A DNA stretch of 64,000 bases from Brevundimonas sp. (GTDB taxonomy: Bacteria > Pseudomonadota > Alphaproteobacteria > Caulobacterales > Caulobacteraceae). The stretch is from assembly GCF_030704825.1 (NCBI RefSeq), contig NZ_JAUYNX010000001.1:1-64000 (forward strand). Reading direction: 5' to 3'. Below the pieces are notes generated by a model. It was given only the letters and a program-made list of their open reading frames with translations. It was not told the origin of the DNA and made no database searches. Each line of letters begins with the position of its first letter. The first letter of the stretch is position 1. This document shows, piece by piece, positions 28,028 to 38,126 of this stretch. Both the position numbers and the translations under genes were made by a program.

Positions 28028-28161
28028 TCAGGAGGCGGTGGCGCCCGAGAACAGCCCGGCCTTCGACGCCACCTGGGCGTGGATCTCCAGCCCCATGTCG
28101 ATTTCGTACGGGCCTGTGCGGCCCTGGATGAGTTTGGAGGGGTAGCGACGGTGCCAGTCAT
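28028..28161 (-). pseudogene. Truncated, frameshifted copy of the gatB 5' end
   Basis: Positions 28041-28137 align without gaps to 25426-25522 inside gatB, with 7 mismatches in 97 positions by direct comparison. The copy encodes [20 protein letters not shown] and on to FSGATAS, matching GatB residues about 9-42, and then stops. Its ATG at 28159-28161 is in a different frame from this conserved part, so it cannot make the GatB start. It sits just upstream of the GH127 gene and just downstream of the AT-richer gene, and looks like a recombination scar. Confidence 0.9.
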
Positions 28162-28206
28162 GAGCCGCTCCGACGGCTCCTCGGAACCACAAAATGAGGA
28201 GGCCCA

Positions 28207-29445
28207 TCACATGACTTTAAAGGCTGCGTCTTTGCGTCCCTTGCGAAACCCCGTGATGCTTCCGTCTTGTGACACCTTGATTCCCAAGCCAACTTTGCTC
28301 AGTGCCTTCGCGGCGGCAAGTCGCCCCCCTCCGGTGCTCCCGCCATCAATTTTCAGGATGGCCCCGATAGCCAATATTTGTCCTGTGTGGGACAAGACCG
28401 TTGCCCCGTCTATTGCCGCCAACTCTTGCCTTAAGCGCCGATCGAGTTGCATGTAGCTTCGCGTACCGATTATCTTCTTTAATGTCTTTGCTTTGGTTGA
28501 TGTCGGGAAAGACAAATAGTCATCCTTATGTACAACCACTTCCCTCCATTTTTGACTGTCCTCGAATCCAACCACTCCGATGCAGGCGCCAGTCCTCGCG
28601 AAAGACGCGTCGAGACAGGTCTCATAAATTACCTTCCGGAGATCAGGGTCTTTAGGAATCCCCATCTGCATAATAACCGGATCGTGGGTCAGGAAGTGCC
28701 ATTGTCCTGAGCGTCGAGCAAACAAGAGTTCTTGATTTCGAAAAATCAGAACCTCTCCCAACCTATTGAGGGACAAGGCTACGCGTGTTTCCTTCTTGGT
28801 GGTCCATTCAGCGATATAAGCCTGACGCAAAGGGCAGTATGACGGTATCACCCCGGTGATCGCCAAATTGCTCTGATGGGAAATAAGCTGACCCGCGAAG
28901 TCAAACTCCAGCAAGGTGTCAAAACCATTGCTGATAACCGCCCCGAATTCTTCTTTAGAGAGCTCCTCCAACGTAATGCCGTCAGTCTGAGGCAGGTTAC
29001 GAAACCCTATTGAAGCAGAAATTGGTGCGCCTTCGTAGAGCCGATTACCCCAATGAGCGAGTCGATCAATCCCGTTTAGGATTAGCGACTCCCGGGCCTC
29101 CCCTTGAACCGCCCTGGCGACGACCCGGCGCTGAAACGTCGAGAGAAGGTCGTGCCTCAAGTCGGTAGCTAGCTGTGGCGCCATTCCGCCAACGATATCC
29201 ACGAAAGCCTGCACGACTTGGTATTCGGTAAGCGTGACTTCGCCAGGCTGGGCGAACCGCTGGGGCCGCGTCAGAATCAAGCGGTAGTTGTCACCGCGCT
29301 CGACCTTGAAAGCGATAGACATCGGGTCTCGCCAAGCGACCCGCTTGGAACTGGATTTCTTATCCAGACCGGTTGTTAGGTACGCACCCGAAAACAGAGG
29401 CACCAAGTACTGGTTCGCGATCTCTCTCAGCAGTTCTTCTTGCAT
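28207..29445 (-). CDS. Protein with C-terminal diadenylate-cyclase-like domain (AT-richer, foreign-looking gene)
   Basis: 412 aa. The last 70 residues resemble the DAC (DisA_N/CdaA) nucleotide cyclase fold: DGA at 346-348 ([20 protein letters not shown]), then GGGR at 372-375 ([15 protein letters not shown]) where active cyclases have GTRHR, then [12 protein letters not shown], matching the IVVSEETG-like strand. The Asp-Gly-Ala motif is kept but the His of RHR is not. The first ~300 residues may be a sensor domain, comparable to the DACNV-type proteins I recall; not certain. Base composition differs sharply: 28501-28560 has 25 G/C of 60. A GGGGGA ribosome binding site precedes the ATG. Horizontal transfer is inferred. 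Confidence 0.6.
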   Translation of the reverse strand: MQEELLREIANQYLVPLFSGAYLTTGLDKKSSSKRVAWRDPMSIAFKVERGDNYRLILTRPQRFAQPGEVTLTEYQVVQAFVDIVGGMAPQLATDLRHDLLSTFQRRVVARAVQGEARESLILNGIDRLAHWGNRLYEGAPISASIGFRNLPQTDGITLEELSKEEFGAVISNGFDTLLEFDFAGQLISHQSNLAITGVIPSYCPLRQAYIAEWTTKKETRVALSLNRLGEVLIFRNQELLFARRSGQWHFLTHDPVIMQMGIPKDPDLRKVIYETCLDASFARTGACIGVVGFEDSQKWREVVVHKDDYLSFPTSTKAKTLKKIIGTRSYMQLDRRLRQELAAIDGATVLSHTGQILAIGAILKIDGGSTGGGRLAAAKALSKVGLGIKVSQDGSITGFRKGRKDAAFKVM

Positions 29446-29487
29446 AGCATCCCCCGATTCTCCGATGCTAAACTGCTGATTGAAAAC

Positions 29488-30966
29488 TCACCACCACTTC
29501 TCAGGCTTCGCGACAAACCCCGCCGCCTCTTCCAGCGCACTCGCCACCTGGAACACGGTCGCCTCGTCCAGCGCCTTGCCGATGACCTGCAGGCCCAGCG
29601 GCAGGCCGCCCTTGTCCACCCCGGCGGGCACCGAGATGCCCGGCAGGCCGGCGAGGTTGGCGGTGACGGTGAAGATGTCGTTCAGGTACATCTGCAGCGG
29701 GTCGATCTGCTTGTCGCCGAGCGCGAAGGCGGCCGAAGGCGTCGACGGCGTCAGGATGGCGTCGACCTTGTCCCAGACGGCGTCGAAATCCATGGCGATG
29801 CGACGGCGGACCTTGAGGGCGCGGACGTAGTAGGCGTCATAGAATCCTGCCGACAGCACATAGGCCCCGATGGTCAGGCGGCGCTGGACCTCCTTGCCGA
29901 AGCCCTCGGCGCGGCTGGTCTCGTAGAGGTCGGTCAGGGACGAAGTCCCCTCGGCGCGGTGGCCGAAGCGCATGCCGTCATAGCGGGCCAGGTTGGACGA
30001 GGCCTCGGCCGGGGCGATGATGTAATAGGCCGGCAGGGCGTATCTGGTGTGCGGCAGGCTGATCTCGACGATCTCGGCGCCGCCGGCCTTGAGCCAGGCC
30101 ACGCCCTGGTCCCACAGCGCCTGGATCTCGGCGGGCATGCCGTCGACGACGTATTCCTTCGGCACGCCAATGCGGAGGCCCTTAACGCCCTTGTTCAGCG
30201 ATTGGGTCCAGTCGGGGGTCTCGACGTCGAGGCTGGTCGAGTCCTTCGCATCGAAGGAGCACATGGAGCGCAGCAGGAGGGCGGCGTCCTCGACCGTCTT
30301 GGTGATCGGGCCGGCCTGGTCCAGCGAACTGGCGAAGGCGACCATGCCGAAGCGGCTGGCGCGGCCGTAGGTGGGCTTGATCCCGACCGTGCCGGTGAAG
30401 GCGGCGGGCTGGCGGATCGAACCGCCGGTGTCGGAGGCCGTGGCGGCCAGGCAGAGGTCGGCGGCGACCGCCGAGGCCGAACCGCCGGAGCTGCCGCCCG
30501 GTGTCAGGTTGGCGTTGGAAGCCGTTGACTTCCAAGGATTCACGACCGGGCCGAAGGCGCTGGTCTCGTTCGACGAGCCCATGGCGAACTCGTCCATGTT
30601 GAGCTTGCCCAGCATGACCGCGCCGTCGCGCCACAGGTTGGACGTGACCGTGGACTCATAGGGCGGGACGAAGCCGCGCAGCATGTTGGAGCCGGCCGTG
30701 GTCTGGACGCCGTCGGTGCAGAACAGGTCCTTGATGCCCAGAGGCGCGCCTTCGAGGGCCCCGCCCTCCCCCTTCGCCAGCCGGGCGTCGGAGGCGCGGG
30801 CCATGGCGAGGGCCTTTTCGGTGGTCTGGACGACGTAGGCGTTGAGGCGCGGATTGGCGGCGTCGATATTGGCGACGAAGGCTTTCGTGATCTCTTCCGA
30901 GGAGAAGTCGCGGGCCTTGAGGCCGTCGAGGGCGGCCTTCAGCGTGAGTTTGGTCAGGTCGGACAT
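29488..30966 (-). CDS. gatA: Asp-tRNA(Asn)/Glu-tRNA(Gln) amidotransferase subunit A
   Basis: 492 aa amidase-signature enzyme that releases ammonia from glutamine for tRNA-dependent amidation. The catalytic triad is visible: Lys79 (PLGIKDLF), cis-Ser159/160 ([11 protein letters not shown]) and nucleophile Ser183 ([11 protein letters not shown]). Start ATG at 30964-30966 lies 1 bp after the gatC stop, so the two are co-translated. Its 3' end is 42 bp from the start of the foreign diadenylate-cyclase-like gene, so transcription may run into the island. Confidence 0.97.
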   Translation of the reverse strand: MSDLTKLTLKAALDGLKARDFSSEEITKAFVANIDAANPRLNAYVVQTTEKALAMARASDARLAKGEGGALEGAPLGIKDLFCTDGVQTTAGSNMLRGFVPPYESTVTSNLWRDGAVMLGKLNMDEFAMGSSNETSAFGPVVNPWKSTASNANLTPGGSSGGSASAVAADLCLAATASDTGGSIRQPAAFTGTVGIKPTYGRASRFGMVAFASSLDQAGPITKTVEDAALLLRSMCSFDAKDSTSLDVETPDWTQSLNKGVKGLRIGVPKEYVVDGMPAEIQALWDQGVAWLKAGGAEIVEISLPHTRYALPAYYIIAPAEASSNLARYDGMRFGHRAEGTSSLTDLYETSRAEGFGKEVQRRLTIGAYVLSAGFYDAYYVRALKVRRRIAMDFDAVWDKVDAILTPSTPSAAFALGDKQIDPLQMYLNDIFTVTANLAGLPGISVPAGVDKGGLPLGLQVIGKALDEATVFQVASALEEAAGFVAKPEKWW

Positions 30967-30967
30967 T

Positions 30968-31255
30968 CTATTCGACCACCTTGGGCACGACGAAGAAGCC
31001 GTCGGCGGAGCGCGGGGCGTTGCCGAGCACGTCGGAGACCTTGTCGCCGTCGGTGACCACGTCGTCGCGCAGGCGCATCGGCTGGGCGACGTTGGAGGTC
31101 ATGGGCTCGACGCCCGCGACATCGACCTCGTTCAGCTGTTCGATCCAGGCGAGGATTCCGTTCAGCTCCCGGGCCAGGGGCTCCAGACGCTCCTCGGGGG
31201 TCTTGATGCGGGCGAGATGCGCCACCCGGCGCACGGTCGCGGCGTCGATGGCCAT
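30968..31255 (-). CDS. gatC: Asp-tRNA(Asn)/Glu-tRNA(Gln) amidotransferase subunit C
   Basis: 95 aa. GatC stabilises the GatA-GatB contact. The typical N-terminus [17 protein letters not shown] and the middle [19 protein letters not shown] with the ending [17 protein letters not shown] are conserved. The ATG at 31255 was chosen over one five codons upstream (MLEGR) because it fits the family start. First gene of the gatCA unit. Confidence 0.95.
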   Translation of the reverse strand: MAIDAATVRRVAHLARIKTPEERLEPLARELNGILAWIEQLNEVDVAGVEPMTSNVAQPMRLRDDVVTDGDKVSDVLGNAPRSADGFFVVPKVVE

Positions 31256-31312
31256 GCGGCCCTCCAGCAACGGAAACGGAAGGGGCGGGAATAGCGGGCC
31301 GGGTCCCGAATC

Positions 31313-31927
31313 TCAAGAACGGCGCGCGATTACCGTGATCCAGTCGGCTTCCTTGCCCTTGAAGAACGATCGCCAGTCCACGGCGAGGCCGTGCCGCGAC
31401 AGGCAATCGGTCATGTCGGCCTCGCGCCAGCGCACCACCTGATACGTTCCGCTGGACCCGATCGTCGCCTCCTCGCCCGCCCCCTCCTGGAAGGACATCA
31501 GCAGCGTCCCGCCGGGACGGAGCGCCGCCGCGATCCGGCCGATCACGCCGTCGACCAGCTCGCGGCCGACGTGCTGGATGACATAGAGGGCGACGAGGCC
31601 GTCCCACGGACCGCCCAGATCGCCGGCGATCAGGTCCAGCCGATCGACCGCCCGGCCTCGCTCGCGCTGAAAGGCGATGAAGCCTTCCGACAGATCGGTC
31701 CGCCGGACCTGCACGCCCATGGCCTCCAGACGGTCGGCGTCCCAGCCGGGCCCCGAGGCGACCTCCAGGATCCGGCCGCCGGGCCCGACCGAGGCGACGA
31801 GCCGTTCCAGGGCCTCGACATGGTCGGGCGTCGGCGCGTGGTCCGTCTCGGCCGCATAGCTTTCGGCGCAGGCGTCGTAGCCCGCGATCGTCGCCCGGTT
31901 GCGGGCCAGGTCGTCGGATGGACTCAT
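31313..31927 (-). CDS. Class I SAM-dependent methyltransferase
   Basis: 204 aa. The glycine-rich motif I is GGRILEVASGPGWDADRLE, followed by the acidic residue in VRRTDLSEGF, and motif for strand 4 DGLVALYVIQHVG and PGGTLLMSF. Substrate is unknown. The start codon overlaps the stop of the upstream lipoprotein gene (ATGA at 31924-31927). It ends 57 bp before gatC on the same strand. Confidence 0.8.
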   Translation of the reverse strand: MSPSDDLARNRATIAGYDACAESYAAETDHAPTPDHVEALERLVASVGPGGRILEVASGPGWDADRLEAMGVQVRRTDLSEGFIAFQRERGRAVDRLDLIAGDLGGPWDGLVALYVIQHVGRELVDGVIGRIAAALRPGGTLLMSFQEGAGEEATIGSSGTYQVVRWREADMTDCLSRHGLAVDWRSFFKGKEADWITVIARRS

Positions 31928-32448
31928 CGCGCGGGCGTGACGGTCACCGTCGCCGGAGCGGAGCCGTCGGTAGCCAGCGCCCAGCCGACAATCAGGCGGC
32001 GCTTGCGGCTGCCGATATTGCCGGTGGCCTCGTCCATGACGCTCTCGTCGATCTCCAGATCGACCCGGCCCGGCGATTCCGACAGGACGCGGTAGTCGAG
32101 GAAGTCGCCAATGCGAAAGACGCGCCAGCCTTCAGCCGGGGAATCGAAGAAGGCGACGTGAGTGTAGAGGCCGTTCATGGCCGGGTCGCCGCCCGCCGTG
32201 CCAAACATTTTGACGGTGCGGTCGCCCTGGTGCGTCAGCGGAGTCAGTTCAACCACGGAGGCGGCCCATTGCTGACCCTCGTCCGCATCCGGCTGGACGG
32301 TTGCGGCGGGGCCGGCGGCTGTCAGAGGCGCGGCGGCGGGCGCGGGCGCGGCCCGTTCGGCGGCGGGCACGGCCTCCTTGCGGCTCTCGACCTGTGCATC
32401 GCAGGCGGCGAGCCCGAGAAGGGCGATCAGGAAGGTGACTGGCTTCAT
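31924..32448 (-). CDS. Hypothetical lipoprotein
   Basis: 174 aa. Lipoprotein signal MKPVTFLIALLGLAACDAQ (lipobox LAAC, Cys16), an Ala/Pro linker to about residue 55, and then a folded part (VVELTPLTHQGDRTVKMFG, THVAFFDSPAEGWRVFRIGD) of no recognised family. The ATG at 32448 is chosen because it starts the signal; a further upstream start at 32517 overlaps the divergent ruvX start. Translationally coupled to the methyltransferase gene. Confidence 0.75.
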   Translation of the reverse strand: MKPVTFLIALLGLAACDAQVESRKEAVPAAERAAPAPAAAPLTAAGPAATVQPDADEGQQWAASVVELTPLTHQGDRTVKMFGTAGGDPAMNGLYTHVAFFDSPAEGWRVFRIGDFLDYRVLSESPGRVDLEIDESVMDEATGNIGSRKRRLIVGWALATDGSAPATVTVTPAR

Positions 32449-32520
32449 CGGAGGTTCCCCCATCAACGATACGCCACCATGCCCTTTGACAGGGCGGCTC
32501 GCCAGTCCTACCGCCAAGCC

Positions 32521-32997
32521 GTGACCGTTCTATCGCTGGAAGACCTCGCCGCCTCGACCCCGCCCGGCACGCCGTGGCTCGGGCTGGACCTGGGCGAGAA
32601 GACCATCGGCGTGGCGGTCTCCGACACCACCCGGATGATCGCCAGTCCGCTGTCCCTCGTCCGCAAGACGAAGTTCACGGACGACGCCCAGGCCGTGCTG
32701 AAGTTGATGGACGGACGCAAGGCCTCGGGGCTTGTGATCGGGCTACCGCTGAACATGGACGGCAGCGAGGGTCCACGGGCGCAGTCGTGCCGGGCCTTCG
32801 CCCGCAATCTGCAGCGCATTCGCGCGGTGCCGTGCGCCTTCCAGGACGAGCGGCTGTCGACCAGCGCGGTCGAACGGTTCCTGATCGGCGAACTGGATCT
32901 GAACCGCAAGCGACGCGCCAATGTGGTGGATCGAACCGCCGCCGCCTGGATCCTGCAGGGGGCGCTCGACCGGCTGAGGGACCAGGCCGCGCGATGA
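32521..32997 (+). CDS. ruvX: Putative pre-16S rRNA nuclease RuvX/YqgF
   Basis: 158 aa from a GTG start. RNase H-like fold; E. coli YqgF matures the 5' end of 16S rRNA. Signatures are [16 protein letters not shown] near residue 20, [19 protein letters not shown], and [12 protein letters not shown]; the acidic residues Asp and Glu needed for catalysis are present. An ATG at 32479 would add 14 residues; the GTG is preferred because it matches the family N-terminus (VLSLEDL). The AEC transporter start overlaps its stop. Confidence 0.9.
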   Translation: MTVLSLEDLAASTPPGTPWLGLDLGEKTIGVAVSDTTRMIASPLSLVRKTKFTDDAQAVLKLMDGRKASGLVIGLPLNMDGSEGPRAQSCRAFARNLQRIRAVPCAFQDERLSTSAVERFLIGELDLNRKRRANVVDRTAAAWILQGALDRLRDQAAR

Positions 32998-33914
32998 GCG
33001 CCCTGCTCACGGGCGTCGTCCCGGTCTTCGCCATGATCGCCCTCGGCTGGGGGCTGAAGAAGCGCGACTTCCTCACCGACGACGGCTGGCGGGCGGTCGA
33101 GCGGCTGACCTATTTCGTCTTCTATCCGGCCTTTCTGATCCCCGCCGTCTGGGGAGCGGATTTCGCCAGCGGCGCGGCGGGGCCCGTCGCGCTCGGCACG
33201 GTCGGGACCGCCCTGGTCGTGGCCGGGTTGACGGTGGCGGCCAAGCCCCTGCTGCGCATCAGCGACCCGGCCTTCACCAGCGTCTTCCAGGGCGTGATCC
33301 GCTGGAACGGCTTCGTCTTCCTGCCAGTGGCGGGAGCCGTCTTCGGCGAGCGTGGGCTCGGCATCGCGGCGATGGCGTTCGGGGTGCTGGCGCCGGCGCT
33401 GAACGTGGTCTGCGTGCTGGTGCTGGCGCGCTGGGGCGCGGGCCAGGGCGGCGGGTGGCGGCTGGCCCTGTCGTCGCTGCTGCGCAATCCGATCATCTGG
33501 GCTTGCGGGATCGGGGCGGCGCTCAATCTGGCGGGCGCGCCGAAACCGGACCTGATCATGGGCGCGTTCGACCTGATGGGGCCGGGCGCCATCGCGCTGG
33601 GACTGATCACCGCCGGGGCCGGGTTGAGCTTCCGCTACGCCGCCTCGCGGCCGATGCTGATGGCGACTGTGACGGCGATCAAGCTGATCGCCCTGCCGCT
33701 CGGCATGTACTGGTTGACCGGGGCGCTGGGCGGAGACCGGATGGCCCAGGGGCTGGCCCTGCTGGCTGGAGCCTCCCCGGGAGCGGCCGCCTCCTATGTC
33801 ATGGCGCGGCAGATGGGCGGCGACGCATCCCTGATGGCGGGCGTGGTGGCCCTGACGACCGCGGTCAGCGCCTTCACCATCCCCATCCTGCTGGCGGCGT
33901 TCGGCTATATCTGA
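32994..33914 (+). CDS. AEC-family permease (auxin efflux carrier superfamily)
   Basis: 306 aa with about 10 hydrophobic segments in two halves, as in the AEC family. The characteristic half-site sequences are [18 protein letters not shown] and [20 protein letters not shown]; the last helices carry [17 protein letters not shown]. Family members export or import small carboxylates; the substrate is not predictable. The ATG overlaps the ruvX stop (ATGA at 32994-32997). Confidence 0.88.
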   Translation: MSALLTGVVPVFAMIALGWGLKKRDFLTDDGWRAVERLTYFVFYPAFLIPAVWGADFASGAAGPVALGTVGTALVVAGLTVAAKPLLRISDPAFTSVFQGVIRWNGFVFLPVAGAVFGERGLGIAAMAFGVLAPALNVVCVLVLARWGAGQGGGWRLALSSLLRNPIIWACGIGAALNLAGAPKPDLIMGAFDLMGPGAIALGLITAGAGLSFRYAASRPMLMATVTAIKLIALPLGMYWLTGALGGDRMAQGLALLAGASPGAAASYVMARQMGGDASLMAGVVALTTAVSAFTIPILLAAFGYI

Positions 33915-33964
33915 GCACGCGGCGGCTTCCGTTCCGGCGCGCGCGGCCCTATAGGCGGGCCTCG

Positions 33965-35017
33965 ATGAGCCAGCCCCCAAAGAACGACGGATCACTCACC
34001 GATCTGATTCTCGAGCGGCTGGCGCCGTTTCCGCGCAGCCATTTCCTGTCCGCGGGCGATCTGAACGCCGCAACCACGCCTCCGTTGCTGGACCTGGCCG
34101 ACGCCTTCGTCGACTTCAACCGGCAATCCTCCAAATCGCTGGACCTGATGCGCGGGCGCACGGTCATGAACCTGTTCTTCGAGAACTCGACCCGGACCAG
34201 CGCCTCGTTCGAGATCGCGGCCAAACGGCTGGGCGCGGATGTGACGGCGCTGAGCCCCCGTACCTCCTCCACCGCCAAGGGCGAGACCCTGATCGACACG
34301 GCGGCGACGCTGAACGCCATGAAGCCGGACGTGCTGGTCGTGCGCCACCCGGCCTCGGGCGCGGCGGCGTTGCTGTCGCAGAAGGTCGGCTGCGCCGTGG
34401 TCAACGCCGGCGACGGGCGGCACGAGCATCCGACCCAGGCCCTGCTGGACTTGCTGAGCCTGCGCCGGGCCTTCGGGGACGTGGGCGGACTGACGGTCGC
34501 CATCTGCGGCGACATCGCCCACAGCCGGGTGGCGCGGTCCAATGTGTCGATGCTGTCGATGATGGGCGCGCGGGTCCGGCTGATCGGGCCGCCGACCCTG
34601 GTGCCCGGCGACGCCGACCGCTGGGGCTGCGAGGTGTTCCACGACATGCGCGAGGGCCTGAGGGGCTGTGACGTGGTGATGATGCTGCGTCTGCAACTCG
34701 AGCGGATGGAGGGGGCGCTGGTGCCGTCGACCCGCGAGTATTTCCGCTTCTGGGGCCTGGACCGGGAGAAGCTGGCCTGGGCCAAACCGGGGGCGAAGGT
34801 GATGCATCCGGGGCCGATGAACCGGGGGGTCGAGATCGACTCCGACGTGGCCGATGACCTCACCGTCTCCCTGATCCAGGACCAGGTGGAGATGGGGGTG
34901 GCCGCGCGAATGGCGGTGCTGGCGGCCCTGTCGGCGCGGCTGGACGGAGACGCCCCCTCCACCACTTCGTGGTCCCCCTCCCCCATTCGCTTCGCTCCGG
35001 GGGAGGAGAAGGCATGA
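33965..35017 (+). CDS. pyrB: Aspartate carbamoyltransferase catalytic subunit
   Basis: 350 aa. It condenses carbamoyl phosphate and aspartate in pyrimidine synthesis. The carbamoyl-phosphate loop [19 protein letters not shown] and [12 protein letters not shown] are conserved, as are the aspartate-side residues in [10 protein letters not shown]. The last ~23 residues (from about [17 protein letters not shown]) are unlike other ATCases and are encoded by a palindromic repeat. The stop overlaps the ATG of the next gene, a pseudo-dihydroorotase, forming a pyrBC'-type unit. Confidence 0.96.
   Translation: MSQPPKNDGSLTDLILERLAPFPRSHFLSAGDLNAATTPPLLDLADAFVDFNRQSSKSLDLMRGRTVMNLFFENSTRTSASFEIAAKRLGADVTALSPRTSSTAKGETLIDTAATLNAMKPDVLVVRHPASGAAALLSQKVGCAVVNAGDGRHEHPTQALLDLLSLRRAFGDVGGLTVAICGDIAHSRVARSNVSMLSMMGARVRLIGPPTLVPGDADRWGCEVFHDMREGLRGCDVVMMLRLQLERMEGALVPSTREYFRFWGLDREKLAWAKPGAKVMHPGPMNRGVEIDSDVADDLTVSLIQDQVEMGVAARMAVLAALSARLDGDAPSTTSWSPSPIRFAPGEEKA
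34955..35010. repeat. Palindromic repeat fused to the 3' end of pyrB
   Basis: CTCCACCACTTCGTGGTCCC with CCCATTCGCTTCGCTCCGGG after it contains two stem-loops (CCACTTCGTGG; CGCTTCGCTCC-type) and lies between the end of the conserved ATCase fold and the pyrC' start. It encodes the last residues of PyrB and provides GGGGGAGGAGAAGG, the ribosome binding site for the next gene. A related element is at 58637-58725. Confidence 0.75.
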
Positions 35018-36300
35018 GCGCCATCGCCATCCTGAATGCGCGTCTGCTCGATCCGGCGACCGACTATGACGGTCCGGGCGCGGTGCTGGTCGAGGACGGA
35101 CGGATCACCGAGGTCATCCACGGCGGCGGCGCTGTCGCCCCGGCGGGCGTGACGGTCATCGACGCCGGCGGCCTGTGCCTGTCGCCGGGCCTGATCGACA
35201 TCCGGGTCAAGACCGGCGAGCCGGGGGCCGAACCCAAGGAGACGCTCAAGTCGGCCAGCCTGTCGGCGGCGGCGGGCGGGGTCACCACCATCGTCATCCA
35301 GCCCGACACCGACCCGGCCATCGACGATCCGGCGATGATCGATTTCATCCTGCGACGCGGCGCGGCCCTGGGGCTGGTCAATGTCCGGGCGGCGGGTGCG
35401 GCGACGAAGGCGCGCGACGGCCAGCGGATGGCCGAGATCGGCCTGATGGACGAGGCCGGGGCCCTGTATTTCACCGACGTCGACCGGGTCATCGCCAACA
35501 CCCGCACCCTGCAGCGGGTGATGAGCTACGCCGCCGCCTTCAACGCCCTGATCGCCTGTCGCCCGGCCGATCCCTGGCTGAGCGAGGGCGCGGTCGCCAC
35601 CTCGGGCGAGCTGGCCACCCGGCTGGGCCTGGCCTCGGTTCCCGTCATCGCCGAACGCATCCAGCTGGAGCGCGACCTGGCCCTGGTCGAACAGACCGGC
35701 GCGCGCATCCTGGTCGACCAGATATCGACCGAGGGCGCGCTGGAAACGCTCGCCCGGGCCCGGGCGAAGGGACTGGAGGTCGCCGCCTCGGTGTCGATCA
35801 ACCATCTGTGCTTCAACGAGATCGATATCGGCGACTACCGCACCTTCTACCGACTCGACCCGCCGTTGCGGGCCGAGAGCGACCGGCAGGCGCTGATCGA
35901 GGCGGTGCGCGACGGCCTGATCGACGCCATCACCTCGGCCCACGCTCCGGCGCCGGCCGAGGACAAGCGCCGCCCGTTCGCCGAGGCGACGCCGGGCGCG
36001 GTCGGGCTGGAGACCCTGCTGCCCGCGGCCCTGAGCCTGCACCACGAGGACGGGCTGGAACTGCTGGACATCCTGCGGCCCCTGACCCAGGGCCCGGCGA
36101 CGCTTCTCGGCCTGGATTCCGGCGTGTTGCAGGCCGGCGCCCCGGCCGATGTCATCCTGTTCGACCCGGGAGCCCCGGTCGTGGTCGACGCGGATGCGCT
36201 GAAGTCGAAGTCGAAGAACTCCCCCTTCGACGGACGACGGCTGCAAGGCCGGGTGTTGCTTACCGTCGTCGGCGGCCGCATCGTCCACGACGCACGCTAG
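35014..36300 (+). CDS. Pseudo-dihydroorotase (PyrC'-like, metal ligands lost)
   Basis: 428 aa amidohydrolase-fold protein homologous to class I dihydroorotase. The metal motif usually written DxHxHxRxPG reads [10 protein letters not shown] at 62-71, so both His ligands (Arg64, Lys66) and the substrate Arg (Gly68) are replaced. The late catalytic-base motif TDHAPH reads SAHAPA (Ala309-His310), losing the Asp. It is therefore unlikely to be catalytic. In Pseudomonas an inactive PyrC' is needed to assemble ATCase; the overlap with pyrB suggests the same role here. A functional pyrC must lie elsewhere. Confidence 0.9.
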   Translation: MSAIAILNARLLDPATDYDGPGAVLVEDGRITEVIHGGGAVAPAGVTVIDAGGLCLSPGLIDIRVKTGEPGAEPKETLKSASLSAAAGGVTTIVIQPDTDPAIDDPAMIDFILRRGAALGLVNVRAAGAATKARDGQRMAEIGLMDEAGALYFTDVDRVIANTRTLQRVMSYAAAFNALIACRPADPWLSEGAVATSGELATRLGLASVPVIAERIQLERDLALVEQTGARILVDQISTEGALETLARARAKGLEVAASVSINHLCFNEIDIGDYRTFYRLDPPLRAESDRQALIEAVRDGLIDAITSAHAPAPAEDKRRPFAEATPGAVGLETLLPAALSLHHEDGLELLDILRPLTQGPATLLGLDSGVLQAGAPADVILFDPGAPVVVDADALKSKSKNSPFDGRRLQGRVLLTVVGGRIVHDAR

Positions 36301-36315
36301 GAGGGAGCGAATCAC

Positions 36316-36957
36316 TTGCAGGATCTGGTCGGCCCGGCCCTTGGGACGCTCGCGCTCGCGGCGGCGGGCGGTTACCTGCTGGGCTCCGTCCCTTTCGGGG
36401 TGATTCTGACCCGGCTGGGCGGCGCGGGCGATGTGCGCAGCATCGGCTCCGGCAACATCGGCGCGACCAATGTCCTGAGGACGGGCCGCAAGGACCTGGC
36501 CATCGCCACCCTGCTTCTGGACGCCGGCAAGGGGGCCGCGGCCTGGCTGATCGCCCAGGCGCTGTTTCCGGGCGCGCCGGCCATCGCCGCCGTGGCGGGA
36601 GGCGCCGCCTTCCTCGGCCACCTGTTCCCCGTCTGGCTGGGCTTCAAGGGCGGCAAGGGGGTGGCGACCTTCTTCGGCCTGTTGTTGGCCGCGGCCTGGC
36701 CGCTGGGCCTGATGGCCGGGGCGACCTGGCTGATCGTGGCGGCCCTGTTCCGGACGTCGTCCCTGGCCGCGCTGATCGCGGCGGCGGCCGCGCCCCTGTT
36801 CGCCCTCTTGCCCCTGCCGCTCATGGGCCTGCCCGCTTCGGGTCCCGTGCTGTCGCTGGCGGCGGCCACGGCGGTCCTCATCTGGATCCGCCACCACGAG
36901 AACATCGCCCGCATCCTGAAGGGGACCGAACCCCGGATCGGCGCGAAGAAGGGGTGA
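36316..36957 (+). CDS. plsY: Glycerol-3-phosphate acyltransferase PlsY
   Basis: 213 aa, a five- to seven-helix membrane enzyme that transfers acyl from acyl-phosphate to glycerol-3-phosphate, the first step of phospholipid synthesis. The three PlsY motifs are clear: [28 protein letters not shown] with the following [10 protein letters not shown], and [18 protein letters not shown]. The start is TTG at 36316 with GGGAG 8 bp upstream; no ATG fits. Its stop overlaps the GTG of dprA. Confidence 0.95.
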   Translation: MQDLVGPALGTLALAAAGGYLLGSVPFGVILTRLGGAGDVRSIGSGNIGATNVLRTGRKDLAIATLLLDAGKGAAAWLIAQALFPGAPAIAAVAGGAAFLGHLFPVWLGFKGGKGVATFFGLLLAAAWPLGLMAGATWLIVAALFRTSSLAALIAAAAAPLFALLPLPLMGLPASGPVLSLAAATAVLIWIRHHENIARILKGTEPRIGAKKG

Positions 36958-38036
36958 CCCTGACCGACGCAGAGCGTTTCGCGCGCCTGCGTCTGGCGCG
37001 GACCGACCAGGTCGGTCCGGTGACCTTTCGCCAGCTGCTGGACCGCTTCGGAACCGCGGAACGCGCCCTCGAGGCCCTGCCCGATCTGATCCAGCGCGGC
37101 GGCGGCCACGGACACGCCGCACCCGCCGTCGAGACGGTCGAGGCCGAGATGGAGGCCGGGCGAAAAGCCGGGGCCCGGCTGATCGTGCTGGGCGACAGCG
37201 GCTATCCCGACCTGCTGGCGGCGGTCGATCCGCCGCCGCCGCTGCTCTGGACGCTGGGCGACGCCGGCCTGATGACGCGGCCCTGCATCGCCGTGGTCGG
37301 GGCGCGGATCGCCTCGGCGGGCGGGCAGAGGATCGCGCGCGGCCTGTCGCAACAGCTGGGCGAGGCCGGTCTTGTCGTGGTCTCGGGTCTGGCGCGGGGC
37401 ATCGACGGCGCGGCCCACGCCGGCGCCCTTCCGACCGGCACCGTCGCCGTCCTGGGCGGCGGGGTGGACGACATCTATCCGCCCGACAACGCCGATCTTT
37501 ACCGCCAGATCGTCGAACAGGGCTGTATCGTCTCGGAAAGTCCGATGGGCGCGCGGGCGCAGGCGAAGGACTTCCCGCGCCGCAACCGGATCATCTCCGG
37601 CCTGTCGCGCGGCGTGATCGTGATCGAGGCCGAGTTGCGCTCCGGCTCGCTGATCACGGCCCGGCTGGCCGCCGAACAGGGTCGGGACGTGTTCGCCGTG
37701 CCGGGCTCGCCGCTGGATCCGCGCGCCCGGGGACCGAACGAACTGCTGCGCCAGGGCGCGATCCTGTGCGAGGGGCTGGAGGACGTGGAGCGGGCCTTCA
37801 ACACCCTGCGGTCCCTGGGCGAACCGGCCGCCGACAATCCCTTCGCAGGCGCGCCCGACCACCTCGACACCGCGCTGATCGAACGGGTCGCCGCCCTGCT
37901 GTCGCCCACGCCGACGCCGCGCGACGAACTGGCCCGGGCCCTCGACCTGCCCATCGGAACCGTGGCGGCGGCGCTGCTGGAGCTGGCCTTGGCGGGCCGG
38001 GCGACGCTGTTGCCGGGCGGTCTGACATCCAGCTGA
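36954..38036 (+). CDS. dprA: DNA-processing protein DprA
   Basis: 360 aa. DprA loads RecA on single-stranded DNA taken up during transformation. N-terminal helix-hairpin-helix/SAM-like region (about 1-70, [20 protein letters not shown]), Rossmann-like core with [28 protein letters not shown] and [20 protein letters not shown], and a C-terminal winged-helix DML1-like domain (about 300-360). Starts with GTG at 36954, overlapping the plsY stop. Its presence hints at competence, but other com genes are not visible here. Confidence 0.96.
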   Translation: MTLTDAERFARLRLARTDQVGPVTFRQLLDRFGTAERALEALPDLIQRGGGHGHAAPAVETVEAEMEAGRKAGARLIVLGDSGYPDLLAAVDPPPPLLWTLGDAGLMTRPCIAVVGARIASAGGQRIARGLSQQLGEAGLVVVSGLARGIDGAAHAGALPTGTVAVLGGGVDDIYPPDNADLYRQIVEQGCIVSESPMGARAQAKDFPRRNRIISGLSRGVIVIEAELRSGSLITARLAAEQGRDVFAVPGSPLDPRARGPNELLRQGAILCEGLEDVERAFNTLRSLGEPAADNPFAGAPDHLDTALIERVAALLSPTPTPRDELARALDLPIGTVAAALLELALAGRATLLPGGLTSS

Positions 38037-38126
38037 AGGGCTTCGATTCCACGCCCGATTGACAGCGGCCCTCGCGCCAACCACGTTCCGCCCCCTTTCC
38101 GCGCCGTTCCAAGGCCCCCTCCCCGC

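Noticed and set aside
25646..28456. 936-aa plus-strand frame opposite GH127 and the gatB fragment
   Set aside because: Antisense to a clear GH127 gene and lacks any conserved motif.
33949..37122. 1057-aa minus-strand frame opposite pyrB, pyrC' and plsY
   Set aside because: It spans three well-supported genes on the other strand and has only low-complexity sequence.
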